This document shows, piece after piece, positions 7,602 to 15,319 of a stretch of 61,244 bases of DNA. This DNA is from Helicobacter salomonis (GTDB lineage Bacteria; Campylobacterota; Campylobacteria; Campylobacterales; Helicobacteraceae), in contig NZ_JAERIS010000007.1 in the NCBI RefSeq assembly GCF_017979425.1, positions 1-61,244 of the forward strand. The letters are read 5' to 3'. How positions within the stretch are numbered: position 1 is the stretch's first letter; every line of letters begins with the position of its first letter. The notes below the pieces were generated by a model. It ran no database searches, was not told where the DNA came from, and saw nothing but the letters and a program-made list of their open reading frames with translations. The position numbers were made by a program, and so were the translations under genes.

Positions 7602-8954
7602 CTAGGTCTTGGGCGCTTGCAAAACCCGAGCGATGAGCTCTAGGGGGTGTAAGAACTGCGTGGGCGCGTCTATTTGGTGTAAAGCGTTGTTAAGCTGGAC
7701 ACGGCAAGCCGAACATTCCGCACTCACCACTTGGGCGTGGGTGTTGGCAATATCTTTAGCTTTGGGCAAACCTGCCTGCACGCTTAAAGCGTAGTGATCG
7801 CTCTGCATACTCACCCCCCCAAAACCACAGCAACGATCGCTCTCTTGCATTTCACTTAAGTGAAAATTTGCCCCTAAAAGCGCGCGCGGCTCTTTATAAA
7901 CCCCCAAGACTTTTTTAGCATGGCAGGGGTCATGGTAGGTCAAGCTAAGGGGGTTTTTAGGATAGGTTTTGAGCACCTCTAAAAGCGCGCTATTATGGGT
8001 TAAAAAGCTAGAGGCAAATTGCAATTTGCCTGCCACCTTGCGCCATTTTTCTAACCACTCTTGGCGCGTTTTAGGATCGGGGATGCTCTCAAAGACATGT
8101 TGATAATCTTTTTTGAGCATGCTAATGCAGGTCGCCTCAGGAACTAAGATCGCCTCTGTGTGTGTGGCTACATCTATAAGTAAGTCCACATTTTTTTGGG
8201 CTAGATAAAGGGCGGTGTCTATATCCCCAGTGAAGAAGGCGGGCGCGCCACAACAAAATTGCTTGGGGATATGCGCGCTGATATTGAGCTTGTCTAAAAT
8301 GGTGAGTAAACTCTTGCCTACGCTGGGGTAATTGTAATTACCCAAACAACCAATGAAAATCCCCACACTCTTAGCGGGCATGTTCTCTAAGGGGGCTTTG
8401 GGGGAAATTATGCCCTGATGAGTGCACAAAAAGCTTTGGCGCGCGAAGGGAAAAAACGCGCGTTTGGCTAAGATTTTGGGCGCGAGAGATTGAAAACGCC
8501 AATGGATTTTGTCTTTCACTTGTTTAAAAGCACAGGGCGCACTCACGGCACAGAGGGAAAAGACAAAATCCATGAGTTTGGGGTGTTTAAGCAGAAAAAA
8601 ATAAAGCCTTTTATGCCACGCAATCCCATGTTTGTGCGCACTTAAAACGCGCACTTTTTCAATCATGCTATCTATGGGCAGATGAAAGGGGCAGACCTGC
8701 ACGCAGGTAGTGCAGAGAAAACAACTCTCAAAAATGTGTTTTAGGGGAGTATTGAGCTCTAAACTCTCCTGCTTGACTAAAGCGATGAGGTCTAAAAACC
8801 CGCGCGGGGAAGTGGTTTCATCTTTGTGGATACGATAAATAGTGCAACTGGGGACGCATTTGCCGCATTTGACGCAGGCCTGCGTGGTGCGCTCAATATC
8901 TGCATCTAACCATACCTCTAATTTAGAGGGTTTTACTGAATTTTTGATCCCCAT
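7602..8954 (-). CDS. Fe-S oxidoreductase subunit, GlpC/GlcF/LutA-like (HP0666 type)
   Basis: The 450-residue protein has two [4Fe-4S] ferredoxin-type clusters near the N terminus: CVKCGKCVPSC and CFLCTTCVQVC. It carries two CCG domains, one near PKQFCCGAPAFFTGD and one at DRCCGFGGVSM, each paired with an upstream cysteine (FIGCLGNY, YHDPCHAKK). This is the electron-transfer, heterodisulfide-reductase-like architecture of GlpC and GlcF. The partner flavoprotein is not adjacent, so the donor (glycerol-3-phosphate, glycolate or lactate) cannot be fixed. The start is set at ATG 8954 (MGIKNSVKPS), overlapping hemN by 32 bases; ATG 8978 is possible. It ends the operon. Confidence 0.85.
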   Translation of the reverse strand: MGIKNSVKPSKLEVWLDADIERTTQACVKCGKCVPSCTIYRIHKDETTSPRGFLDLIALVKQESLELNTPLKHIFESCFLCTTCVQVCPFHLPIDSMIEKVRVLSAHKHGIAWHKRLYFFLLKHPKLMDFVFSLCAVSAPCAFKQVKDKIHWRFQSLAPKILAKRAFFPFARQSFLCTHQGIISPKAPLENMPAKSVGIFIGCLGNYNYPSVGKSLLTILDKLNISAHIPKQFCCGAPAFFTGDIDTALYLAQKNVDLLIDVATHTEAILVPEATCISMLKKDYQHVFESIPDPKTRQEWLEKWRKVAGKLQFASSFLTHNSALLEVLKTYPKNPLSLTYHDPCHAKKVLGVYKEPRALLGANFHLSEMQESDRCCGFGGVSMQSDHYALSVQAGLPKAKDIANTHAQVVSAECSACRVQLNNALHQIDAPTQFLHPLELIARVLQAPKT

Positions 8955-10290
8955 GGTGTTTGTCCAAATACGCATCAAATACCATCGCGATGTTGCGCAC
9001 CAACATCGCTCCCGTGGGGCTTGTCTTTAAGCCCTGTGCATCCACATGCACCAACCCCTCTTGCTCGTAGGGTTTTAGTGCCTCCAGGGCTTGCTTGAAA
9101 TGGGTTTTGAAGTCAATATTAAAGGCGTGCTCAATGGTGCTAAAATCCAGTTCTAAATTGTTCATCAGGTGCATGATCACCTCTTTGCGCAAGCGATCCT
9201 CTGCACTTAAAACGATACCCCGCTCTACAGGTAAATGCCCGTCATCGAGCGCGTTCTCATACGCCTTTAAATCCTTAAAATTTTGGGTGTAATAGTCTAG
9301 CCCCTCCCCAATGCTAGTAACCCCTACCCCAATGGTTTGGGAGAATTTTTTAGTGGTGTAGCCCTGAAAATTGCGTCTGAGTTGTTTGTTTTGCAAGGCT
9401 AGATAGAGCTCATTATCCCTTTTAGCAAAGTGATCCATGCCAATCATTTCGTAGTCGCGCTGGGTGAGAAAGGTGATCAAAAACTGCAAAATTTCTAGTT
9501 TCTGGCTGGGAGTGGGTAGGGTGGTAGGGTCTATTTTCATGGTGTGCTTGATCCAAGGTACATGGGCGTAATTAAACACAGCTAGGCGATCGGGTTCTAG
9601 GCGCAGAGCCTGCTCTAAGGTGCTTTGGAAACTGCCTACACTCTGAAAGGGTAAACCATAGATGAGATCGAAATTCAGTGAATTGATCCCAAACTCACGG
9701 GCTAGCTCCACCTTTTCACGCACAAGATCAAAGCTTTGCAAGCGATTGACTGCTTTTTGCACCACAGGCTCAAAATCTTGCACCCCAAAACTCAGACGGT
9801 TAAAGCCGTGCTTTTTAAGGACGCGCATTTGATCGCGATTAAAGTGGCGTGGATCGACTTCACAAGCCAATTCGGCATCGGGCGCAAAATTAGAGAAAGT
9901 CGCTCGAATGCTCTCAATAATGCGTTCCAGTTGCTCTGCGCTAAAAAAAGTGGGTGTGCCCCCGCCAAAATGCAATTGCACCACTTCTCTTTGTGTGTCC
10001 AAATATTGTTTTAATAACTCCAGCTCCTTTTGCAAATAGAGAATGTAGCGTTCTTTCTTACGCTCACTGCTGCTATAAATGACATTGCAGGCGCAAAAAT
10101 AGCAAGGGCTCTTGCAAAAGGGGAGATGGAAATATAAGGAAAGAGGGGTTTGCTTTGGAGTGCGTGCGAGAGCTTGGAGCAAATCGCTCTCTTGGAAGTT
10201 GGCGTGAAATTCCACCGCTGTAGGATAGCTGGTGTATCTAGGACCGGGTTTAGAATGGTGGGCGAATTGCTGGAAGTCTAGAGGTTTCAC
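8923..10290 (-). CDS. hemN: Oxygen-independent coproporphyrinogen III oxidase HemN
   Basis: A 455-residue radical-SAM enzyme that decarboxylates coproporphyrinogen III to protoporphyrinogen IX without oxygen. The cluster motif CKSPCYFCACN (CxxxCxxC) sits at about residues 58-68. It is preceded by GPRYTSYPTA and followed by VVQLHFGGGTPTFF, both typical of HemN. The start is GTG at 10290, two bases after the UPF0763 gene. The gene order hemN next to the GlpC-like gene reproduces H. pylori HP0665-HP0666. It is the only heme-synthesis gene in the window. Confidence 0.96.
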   Translation of the reverse strand: MKPLDFQQFAHHSKPGPRYTSYPTAVEFHANFQESDLLQALARTPKQTPLSLYFHLPFCKSPCYFCACNVIYSSSERKKERYILYLQKELELLKQYLDTQREVVQLHFGGGTPTFFSAEQLERIIESIRATFSNFAPDAELACEVDPRHFNRDQMRVLKKHGFNRLSFGVQDFEPVVQKAVNRLQSFDLVREKVELAREFGINSLNFDLIYGLPFQSVGSFQSTLEQALRLEPDRLAVFNYAHVPWIKHTMKIDPTTLPTPSQKLEILQFLITFLTQRDYEMIGMDHFAKRDNELYLALQNKQLRRNFQGYTTKKFSQTIGVGVTSIGEGLDYYTQNFKDLKAYENALDDGHLPVERGIVLSAEDRLRKEVIMHLMNNLELDFSTIEHAFNIDFKTHFKQALEALKPYEQEGLVHVDAQGLKTSPTGAMLVRNIAMVFDAYLDKHHGDQKFSKTL

Positions 10291-10292
10291 GG

Positions 10293-10799
10293 CTAAAAAG
10301 GGATATTCTCCAAGTTTTCAAGTTTCAAATAATCCTCTTTCTTGGCTTCCAAAAACTCAGCCAAGTTAAAGAACAGATTAGGATACTGCTTTTTAAGGTC
10401 GCGCACAAAATCCAGCGAGGAAATCTTAGGCAAATTTCCATCACTCCCACGCATACCCTCTAATTTTTTCAAGGCAACCGCCATGGCATCCTTGAAATCT
10501 ACAGGTGTAAGCGTGGCCATGTCGCGTTCCAACTCCACTACCATCTTTTCTTCATACGCCTGCTGGATCACCTGCACAATGTATTGCAGTAAGATTTCAG
10601 GCACGACTACAAAGCGTTGATCTTGTTCGTCCTGCACCAGCCAAGCCTCCTTGGTATTGAGCGTGCCCTCCTGAGATTCCAGGAGCATTTGGTTGGGGGC
10701 AATACGCTTAGCGCACACCTTGTTCTTCCCTGACTCTAAACTCTGGTAAATTTCTTGCATGTCGCTAGGACTCAATCTAGCTTGAGAAGCATCGTTCAT
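10293..10799 (-). CDS. UPF0763 / DUF2603 protein (HP0664 type)
   Basis: A conserved epsilonproteobacterial protein of unknown function. The best start is the ATG at 10799 (MNDASQARLS), which gives 168 residues, close to the H. pylori homologue, and has AAAGGTGG upstream. An in-frame ATG at 10847 would overlap aroC and add 16 residues. Family-typical text: NQMLLE, VVVPEILL, TPVDFKDA, DGNLPKISSLDFV, KQYPNLFFNL. No signal peptide or membrane segment is seen, so it is probably cytoplasmic. It lies between aroC and hemN as in H. pylori. Confidence 0.85.
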   Translation of the reverse strand: MNDASQARLSPSDMQEIYQSLESGKNKVCAKRIAPNQMLLESQEGTLNTKEAWLVQDEQDQRFVVVPEILLQYIVQVIQQAYEEKMVVELERDMATLTPVDFKDAMAVALKKLEGMRGSDGNLPKISSLDFVRDLKKQYPNLFFNLAEFLEAKKEDYLKLENLENIPF

Positions 10800-10836
10800 A
10801 TTTGCCACCTTTCCGTGCCATTTTAGCACAAAATCC

Positions 10837-11892
10837 CTAATAGCCATAACTTGCCTTAATTTGATCTAGGCGTGCATGGGTGTTGCTTAAAGCAAAATCC
10901 CCCAAGATCAGGGCTAATAAACTCGCACACACCACACTCCCTCGAATTGCAATGCAAGGATCATGCCTGCCCTTGAGTGTGATTTGGGTGCTTTGCTTTT
11001 GGGTGTTAATACTTTCTTGGGGCAGGGCAATGCTAGAAGTGGGCTTGAAATGCACCCACACCACTAAATCCGCTCCATTTCCAAAACCCCCCAACACTCC
11101 CCCGCAATGATTGCTCTTGAACCCATGAAAACCTAGTGCGTCATTATACATACTACCTTGCATGCTAGCAGCTTGGGGATCGCCCATAAATACCCCCTTA
11201 ACCCCATTAAGCCCCATCATTGCATAGGCAATGCGCGCGTCTAAGCGATCGCTAAATTCGCCCAAGCCTAGTAGAGCGCGTCCGTGTGCGTGCACCAACA
11301 CCACACCTCCCAAACTATCGCCTGCTTTCTTTGCTTGCAAGATCACCTCTTGTTGGGCTTCTTGGGCATGTTTGTCTAGGCTAAAAATGGGGCTGGTTTG
11401 GGCATGCTCAAAGTCTAATTTTTGGGCTTGCACTCCTCCTACACTAAACACTCCGCTAGCTATTTCTATACCCATCTCTTTCAAAAGCAATTTAGCAATC
11501 GCTCCTGCACCCACTTTGATTACGCTTTCTCGGGCCGAGCTACGCCCTCCGCCTCGATGATCTCTAATCCCATATTTAGCAAAAGTGGTAAAGTCGGCGT
11601 GTCCGGGACGAAAGGTTTCTTTTAAGGAGTCGTAATCTTTGGAGCGCACATTTTTATTACGCACCACCAGCCCGATGGGTGCGCCCGTGCTTGTCCCCTC
11701 GAAGACCCCGCTCACAATTTCGATCTTATCCTCTTCTTGGCGCGGAGTGGTGAAAGCATTCACGCTTTTGCGCTTATTGACTTCTGCCTGAATAAAATCT
11801 AAATCCATTTTTAACCCCGCAGGTACGCCCTCCAACACTCCCCCAACCATAATTCCATGCGACTCCCCAAAGGTGCGTAAGATTAAACTCAT
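10837..11892 (-). CDS. aroC: Chorismate synthase
   Basis: A 351-residue enzyme that converts 5-enolpyruvylshikimate-3-phosphate to chorismate using reduced FMN, the last shikimate step. Family motifs are present: TFGESHGIMVGGVLEGVPAG at the N terminus, RPGHADFTTFAKYG, DHRGGGRSSARE near 113-124, and a late RHDPCIAIRG. The ATG overlaps the rnc stop in ATGA fashion, indicating coupled translation. A class II DAHP synthase, the first enzyme of the pathway, lies elsewhere in this window at 50876. Confidence 0.97.
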   Translation of the reverse strand: MSLILRTFGESHGIMVGGVLEGVPAGLKMDLDFIQAEVNKRKSVNAFTTPRQEEDKIEIVSGVFEGTSTGAPIGLVVRNKNVRSKDYDSLKETFRPGHADFTTFAKYGIRDHRGGGRSSARESVIKVGAGAIAKLLLKEMGIEIASGVFSVGGVQAQKLDFEHAQTSPIFSLDKHAQEAQQEVILQAKKAGDSLGGVVLVHAHGRALLGLGEFSDRLDARIAYAMMGLNGVKGVFMGDPQAASMQGSMYNDALGFHGFKSNHCGGVLGGFGNGADLVVWVHFKPTSSIALPQESINTQKQSTQITLKGRHDPCIAIRGSVVCASLLALILGDFALSNTHARLDQIKASYGY

Positions 11893-12566
11893 GCACTACC
11901 CTCTAAACGCAAGCGTTGGTAGGCCATCTGGGCGCAGAGTTGCTGGGCTTCTTTTTTGCTCTTAGCGCTACAAGTGCCATAGAGTTTATCTAAAATAAAA
12001 ATTTGCATTTCAAATTGTTTGGCGTGATCGGGCCCGCTCTCACTTTTGAGAGTATAGGTAGGCACGACTTTAAAACGCGCTTGGGTGAGTTCTTGCAGCG
12101 CACTTTTATAATCCATGAAAGTGCTTTGCAAGGAGAGATCGGGGTAAATGCGGTCTAAAAAATGACTCATCAAGGTTTTAATGGGTTCTAACCCACTCTC
12201 TAAATAGATAGCTCCCATCAATGCTTCAAAAGCGTTGGCTAAGATGGAGGGTTTGGTGTGCCCGTGGTTATTGGCTTCTGCTGGAGAGATGAGGATATAA
12301 TCTTGCAGTTGCAAGAGAGAGGCGAGCTTGAAAAACGCCTTTTCGTTCACCAATGCAGCGCGCATTTTGGAGAGATCGCCCTCTTGGAGATCGCTAAAAC
12401 GCGCAAAGAGAATCTCTGCCACCACCAAATCCAACACTGCATCGCCCAGAAACTCTAGCCTTTCGTTGTTAGGACGGGCTTTAGTGCTCTTGTGGGTAAG
12501 GGCTTGTTGCAGTAAAGCGGGGTTTTGGAAACGATAACCCAATAATTCTTGTAATCTCTCTAGCAT
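11889..12566 (-). CDS. rnc: Ribonuclease III
   Basis: A 225-residue double-strand-specific endoribonuclease that processes rRNA and antisense-paired mRNAs. The catalytic signature ERLEFLGDAVLDLVV is at about 35-49, including the acidic residues E38 and D42. A C-terminal double-stranded RNA binding domain starts near 150 (DYKSALQELTQ) and ends with KSKKEAQQLCAQMAYQRL. The start at 12566 overlaps rnhA by 7 bases and the stop overlaps aroC. Order rnhA-rnc-aroC matches H. pylori. Confidence 0.97.
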   Translation of the reverse strand: MLERLQELLGYRFQNPALLQQALTHKSTKARPNNERLEFLGDAVLDLVVAEILFARFSDLQEGDLSKMRAALVNEKAFFKLASLLQLQDYILISPAEANNHGHTKPSILANAFEALMGAIYLESGLEPIKTLMSHFLDRIYPDLSLQSTFMDYKSALQELTQARFKVVPTYTLKSESGPDHAKQFEMQIFILDKLYGTCSAKSKKEAQQLCAQMAYQRLRLEGSA

Positions 12567-12991
12567 GAAACTCCTTTTTGGTGTAATGCTTCTTGTTTGG
12601 CCAATGCGTCGCAGCGCTCATTATAGGCGTGCCCGGCATGCCCTCTAATCCAATGGGGGGTAATGCGGTGCGGGGCAGATAGTGTTAAAAACTCTTTCCA
12701 GAGATCGACATTTTTGACTTTAGCAAAATTCCTGGCTTGCCAGGTTTTTAACCATTTAGAAATGCCATGACAGACATAGGTTGAGTCGCTATAAAGGGAC
12801 ACATAACAGGACTCCTTAAGGACTTTAAGAGCCTCGTTGAGTGCTTGCAATTCCATGCGGTTATTGGTGGTGTGGGGTGCGCCTCCGGTGATGATCTTTT
12901 CATAATCTTGATAGCGCAGGATCGCACAATAACCTCCCGCCCCCGGGTTACCCAAAGACGATCCATCACAAAAAATTTCAATGTGTTTCAT
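12560..12991 (-). CDS. rnhA: Ribonuclease HI
   Basis: A 143-residue enzyme that cuts RNA in RNA-DNA hybrids. It shows the RNase H residues: IFCDGSSLGNPGAGGY with the first Asp near residue 9, NNRMELQALNEAL with the catalytic Glu, LYSDSTYV with Asp, and a final ERCDALA Asp. Two adjacent ATGs exist (12994 and 12991). AGGAGG ends one base before the first, so the second, with proper spacing and the family N terminus MKHIEIFCDG, is preferred. Confidence 0.95.
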   Translation of the reverse strand: MKHIEIFCDGSSLGNPGAGGYCAILRYQDYEKIITGGAPHTTNNRMELQALNEALKVLKESCYVSLYSDSTYVCHGISKWLKTWQARNFAKVKNVDLWKEFLTLSAPHRITPHWIRGHAGHAYNERCDALAKQEALHQKGVSC

Positions 12992-12999
12992 CATGCCTC

Positions 13000-14052
13000 C
13001 TAGTTGAGATTGAGTTGTTGGCTATAGTCTATGGCTTGCGTGCTCAAGTTAAGCACCACTTCCTTTACCCCAAGTGCCCCGCACACTACGCAGCGATGAC
13101 TCTCAAAGGGAGAGAGATTTTTGCAGGCATGACATTGATAACTAAAATTTAGATTAATGGGGTATTTGTCTTTAAAAGTGTGGAACACCTCCAATTGTAA
13201 GTGTGCGCATGTGCCCTCCACAAAACCCTTGGCCACAAAAATCTCACGCACCTGTGGGTGCAGTTGAGTGAGCAGGGGCTGGACTTCCTCTAATTCCAAA
13301 TCCCAAAGCAAATCCACACATTCCATGCCCTTTTCTAGGCGAGGAATCTCTTGTAAAAAAAGAGCTCTATGGTAGGTTTTACAATGCCGCAATGCGAGTT
13401 TGTAGAGAGTTTTATGTTTATGTCCCAAGGTTAAAATCCGCACACTCCGATCTTCAAGGGCCAAATCCTCCTGCATCAAAATTTGCATCTGCAGGTAGTG
13501 GTAAGTATCTAGTAGACCTTCTGCTTCCAACTCATCCAAACATTCTAGCACCTCTAAGGCTTTTTGAGGGGCGCAGAGGATTTCATACACCCGCACCATT
13601 TCTTTAAGTGCATCCGTGTTGCGCGGCTCGAGCCGTAAAACCTCTAACAAAATGTCATGCGCCTTTTGCACATAACCCAGAGCAATATAGGTTTGGGCTA
13701 GATTTTTTAAAAGAACGACGCGATCCTTGGGATATTTGGAGAGCAAAGAAAGGTAAATGGTGATCGCCTGCTCGCCATTGCCATGGCTACTATAGTGCTT
13801 GGCTAGAAAAAGCCATGTCTTGATCCCCAACACTTCTGATATGCTTTCTTTTTCTTTGGCCAAGAGTTGTTGCACCTCAAAGGCTAGATCGACGGGTGCA
13901 TAGGAGAGAGAAAGGGCATCGAGGGCTTTGAGGTTTTTTTTGTGTTTGAAAAGGGAGCGGAAATGATCAATTAAGATCACAGCTCCGATCACGGCGATCA
14001 AGATCGCTACGCTGAAGAGCGAATCCTTGTAGACATAAGCTAGTTGCTCCAC
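13000..14052 (-). CDS. Membrane-anchored TPR protein with a C-terminal zinc ribbon (HP0660 type)
   Basis: The 350-residue protein has an N-terminal membrane anchor (SVAILIAVIGAVILIDHF, about 14-31). A helical region with TPR-like repeats follows, the clearest being AITIYLSLLSKYPKDRVVLLKNLAQ and KAHDILLEVLRLEPRN. Near the end a CHAC...CVVCG zinc-ribbon sits before an acidic tail. This layout (anchor, TPRs, rubredoxin-like metal site) parallels LapB/YciM of gamma-proteobacteria, which controls LPS synthesis. Whether that function holds here is inference. The start is a GTG at 14052, with a weak ribosome site. It follows the surA-like gene by five bases. Confidence 0.75.
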   Translation of the reverse strand: MEQLAYVYKDSLFSVAILIAVIGAVILIDHFRSLFKHKKNLKALDALSLSYAPVDLAFEVQQLLAKEKESISEVLGIKTWLFLAKHYSSHGNGEQAITIYLSLLSKYPKDRVVLLKNLAQTYIALGYVQKAHDILLEVLRLEPRNTDALKEMVRVYEILCAPQKALEVLECLDELEAEGLLDTYHYLQMQILMQEDLALEDRSVRILTLGHKHKTLYKLALRHCKTYHRALFLQEIPRLEKGMECVDLLWDLELEEVQPLLTQLHPQVREIFVAKGFVEGTCAHLQLEVFHTFKDKYPINLNFSYQCHACKNLSPFESHRCVVCGALGVKEVVLNLSTQAIDYSQQLNLN

Positions 14053-14057
14053 GCGAT

Positions 14058-15104
14058 TTACTGGCGCAAAAACTTAATTTTGGCCTTGACGCGCAATTTT
14101 TCATAGTATTCGGCTAAGATTTTGTCCTGTTGTTCCTCAATGAGTTTATTAGCGATGAAGTTACGCGCCTGATTAAAAGAGACATCTTCTTTGCCTAATT
14201 TCTCTTGAATATAGAAAGAAACGAAATTCCCTCCGCCCGCGTTCAAAATCGGGGTAAAAGTACGCTCTTGGGTGCTCAAGAACATCTGAGCGATTTGGGG
14301 GTTGAGGGTTTTGACATTGATTTTTTCCTCAACTTTGGTAACACCTGGAACCTCTACATCCTTATTTTCCAGTGCCTTAGTGAGGGCTTGGGTGTCTTGA
14401 GCCGTGTAGCGGAGCGTAACAATCTCGCTGGGCACGCTGAATTCACTCTTGTGCGAATTATAGTATTCACGCATTTTAGTCTCATTATTTGTGTTGACAT
14501 TGAAGAGCAGAATATTGCGTAAAAGTTCGCGCGTCTCTAGCTGCTTTTTGAGCTGGGCCTTGTAAGTAACAGGATCAATTCCCTCGCTAGCCAAAGTGCG
14601 CATAAAATCTTCTACATCCATACCATTGTGCTTGGCAATGCCCTCGATCTCAGCATCGATCTTATCGTCCTCAATGTCGATCTTGAGTCGCTTGATCTCT
14701 TGAGCTTGAATGCGTTGCAAAATAAGCTGGTTAATCGCTTGTTGTCGGCTGATATGGTGCTCTTTTTGCTGGGTTTCAATTTGATAGAGGGTGATAGGAG
14801 CATTGTTGACCGTGATGGCAATGCCCCCCACAATGCCATCTTTACGATCTTCTACAAAATCTTCATCTTGAGGTGTATTTTGTTCAGAATTCTCTTGAGT
14901 GGTTTTGGAGGGTGTCTCCTTGGGAGATTCTTGGGGTGTTTTGAGGGATTGGCGGATTTGCCGATCTAAGCTCCTAGTACCTTTGGTGCTTGAACCCTCC
15001 CCAGTAACTGACTCCACCTTGGAGTCTGCTGCTCGCATACCCGCGCATGCCAAACCTACAACTACCATGCATGCCAAGAAACGAGGGAAATGTAATTGTT
15101 GCAA
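14058..15104 (-). CDS. Periplasmic SurA-like peptidyl-prolyl isomerase/chaperone (HP0659 type)
   Basis: I place the start at TTG 15104, where AGAAGGAA lies five bases upstream and a signal peptide follows directly (LHFPRFLACMVVVGLACAGMRA). This gives 348 residues. A longer frame reaches 15206 but adds an implausible second hydrophobic stretch. After a Ser/Thr/Lys-rich linker (about 30-80), a SurA-N-like helical domain begins at GIAITVNNAPITLYQIE and includes RQQAINQLILQRI. A short parvulin-like region follows. SurA-type proteins chaperone outer membrane proteins. It is the first gene of the eight-gene operon. Confidence 0.8.
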   Translation of the reverse strand: MQQLHFPRFLACMVVVGLACAGMRAADSKVESVTGEGSSTKGTRSLDRQIRQSLKTPQESPKETPSKTTQENSEQNTPQDEDFVEDRKDGIVGGIAITVNNAPITLYQIETQQKEHHISRQQAINQLILQRIQAQEIKRLKIDIEDDKIDAEIEGIAKHNGMDVEDFMRTLASEGIDPVTYKAQLKKQLETRELLRNILLFNVNTNNETKMREYYNSHKSEFSVPSEIVTLRYTAQDTQALTKALENKDVEVPGVTKVEEKINVKTLNPQIAQMFLSTQERTFTPILNAGGGNFVSFYIQEKLGKEDVSFNQARNFIANKLIEEQQDKILAEYYEKLRVKAKIKFLRQ

Positions 15105-15142
15105 CGCTTCCTTCTTCTTATAATGAACTTTGGTGTGAGTGT

Positions 15143-15151
15143 AATATAACA
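15143..15151 (-). promoter_or_regulatory. Extended -10 promoter of the surA-like to Fe-S operon
   Basis: The minus strand reads TGT-TATATT at 15151-15143, an extended -10. The predicted start near 15136 gives a leader of about 32 bases before the TTG at 15104. All seven downstream genes overlap or are spaced by at most about 40 bases, so this may drive the whole 7.5 kb unit. Confidence 0.55.
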
Positions 15152-15215
15152 GCACTAAGAACAAGATTAAGAGTGATATGAAAGGACAGGTGGAGTTTGG
15201 GCTCAAGAGTCATCT

Positions 15216-15260
15216 CCCACGCGCTAAGACTCCTAGCTTTGGTTATGAGGAGTATGTCAA
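15216..15260 (+). mobile_element. IS608-like right-end relic upstream of clpB
   Basis: The stretch reads CCCACGCGCTAAGACTCCTAG, then CTTTGGTTATGAGG and AGTATGTCAA ending at 15260. It aligns with the copy ending at 59021 (CGCGTGCTAAAGCCCCTAG, CTTTAGCTAAGGGG, AGTATGTCAA). The hairpin is partly degraded. It lies 22 bases before the clpB promoter, in the same orientation as clpB. Confidence 0.55.
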
Positions 15261-15281
15261 AAAGATATGGCTAGAGGTGTG

Positions 15282-15290
15282 TGTTATAAT
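15282..15290 (+). promoter_or_regulatory. Extended -10 promoter of clpB
   Basis: TGT-TATAAT is a perfect extended -10. The start site is predicted near 15297, giving a leader of about 23 bases with TAAGGA seven bases before the ATG at 15320. I see no clear CIRCE or HspR inverted repeat around it, which is unusual for a heat-shock gene, although HspR sites are hard to see by eye. Confidence 0.6.
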
Positions 15291-15319
15291 GTGATTCTTT
15301 TTTTCAAATAAGGACATAT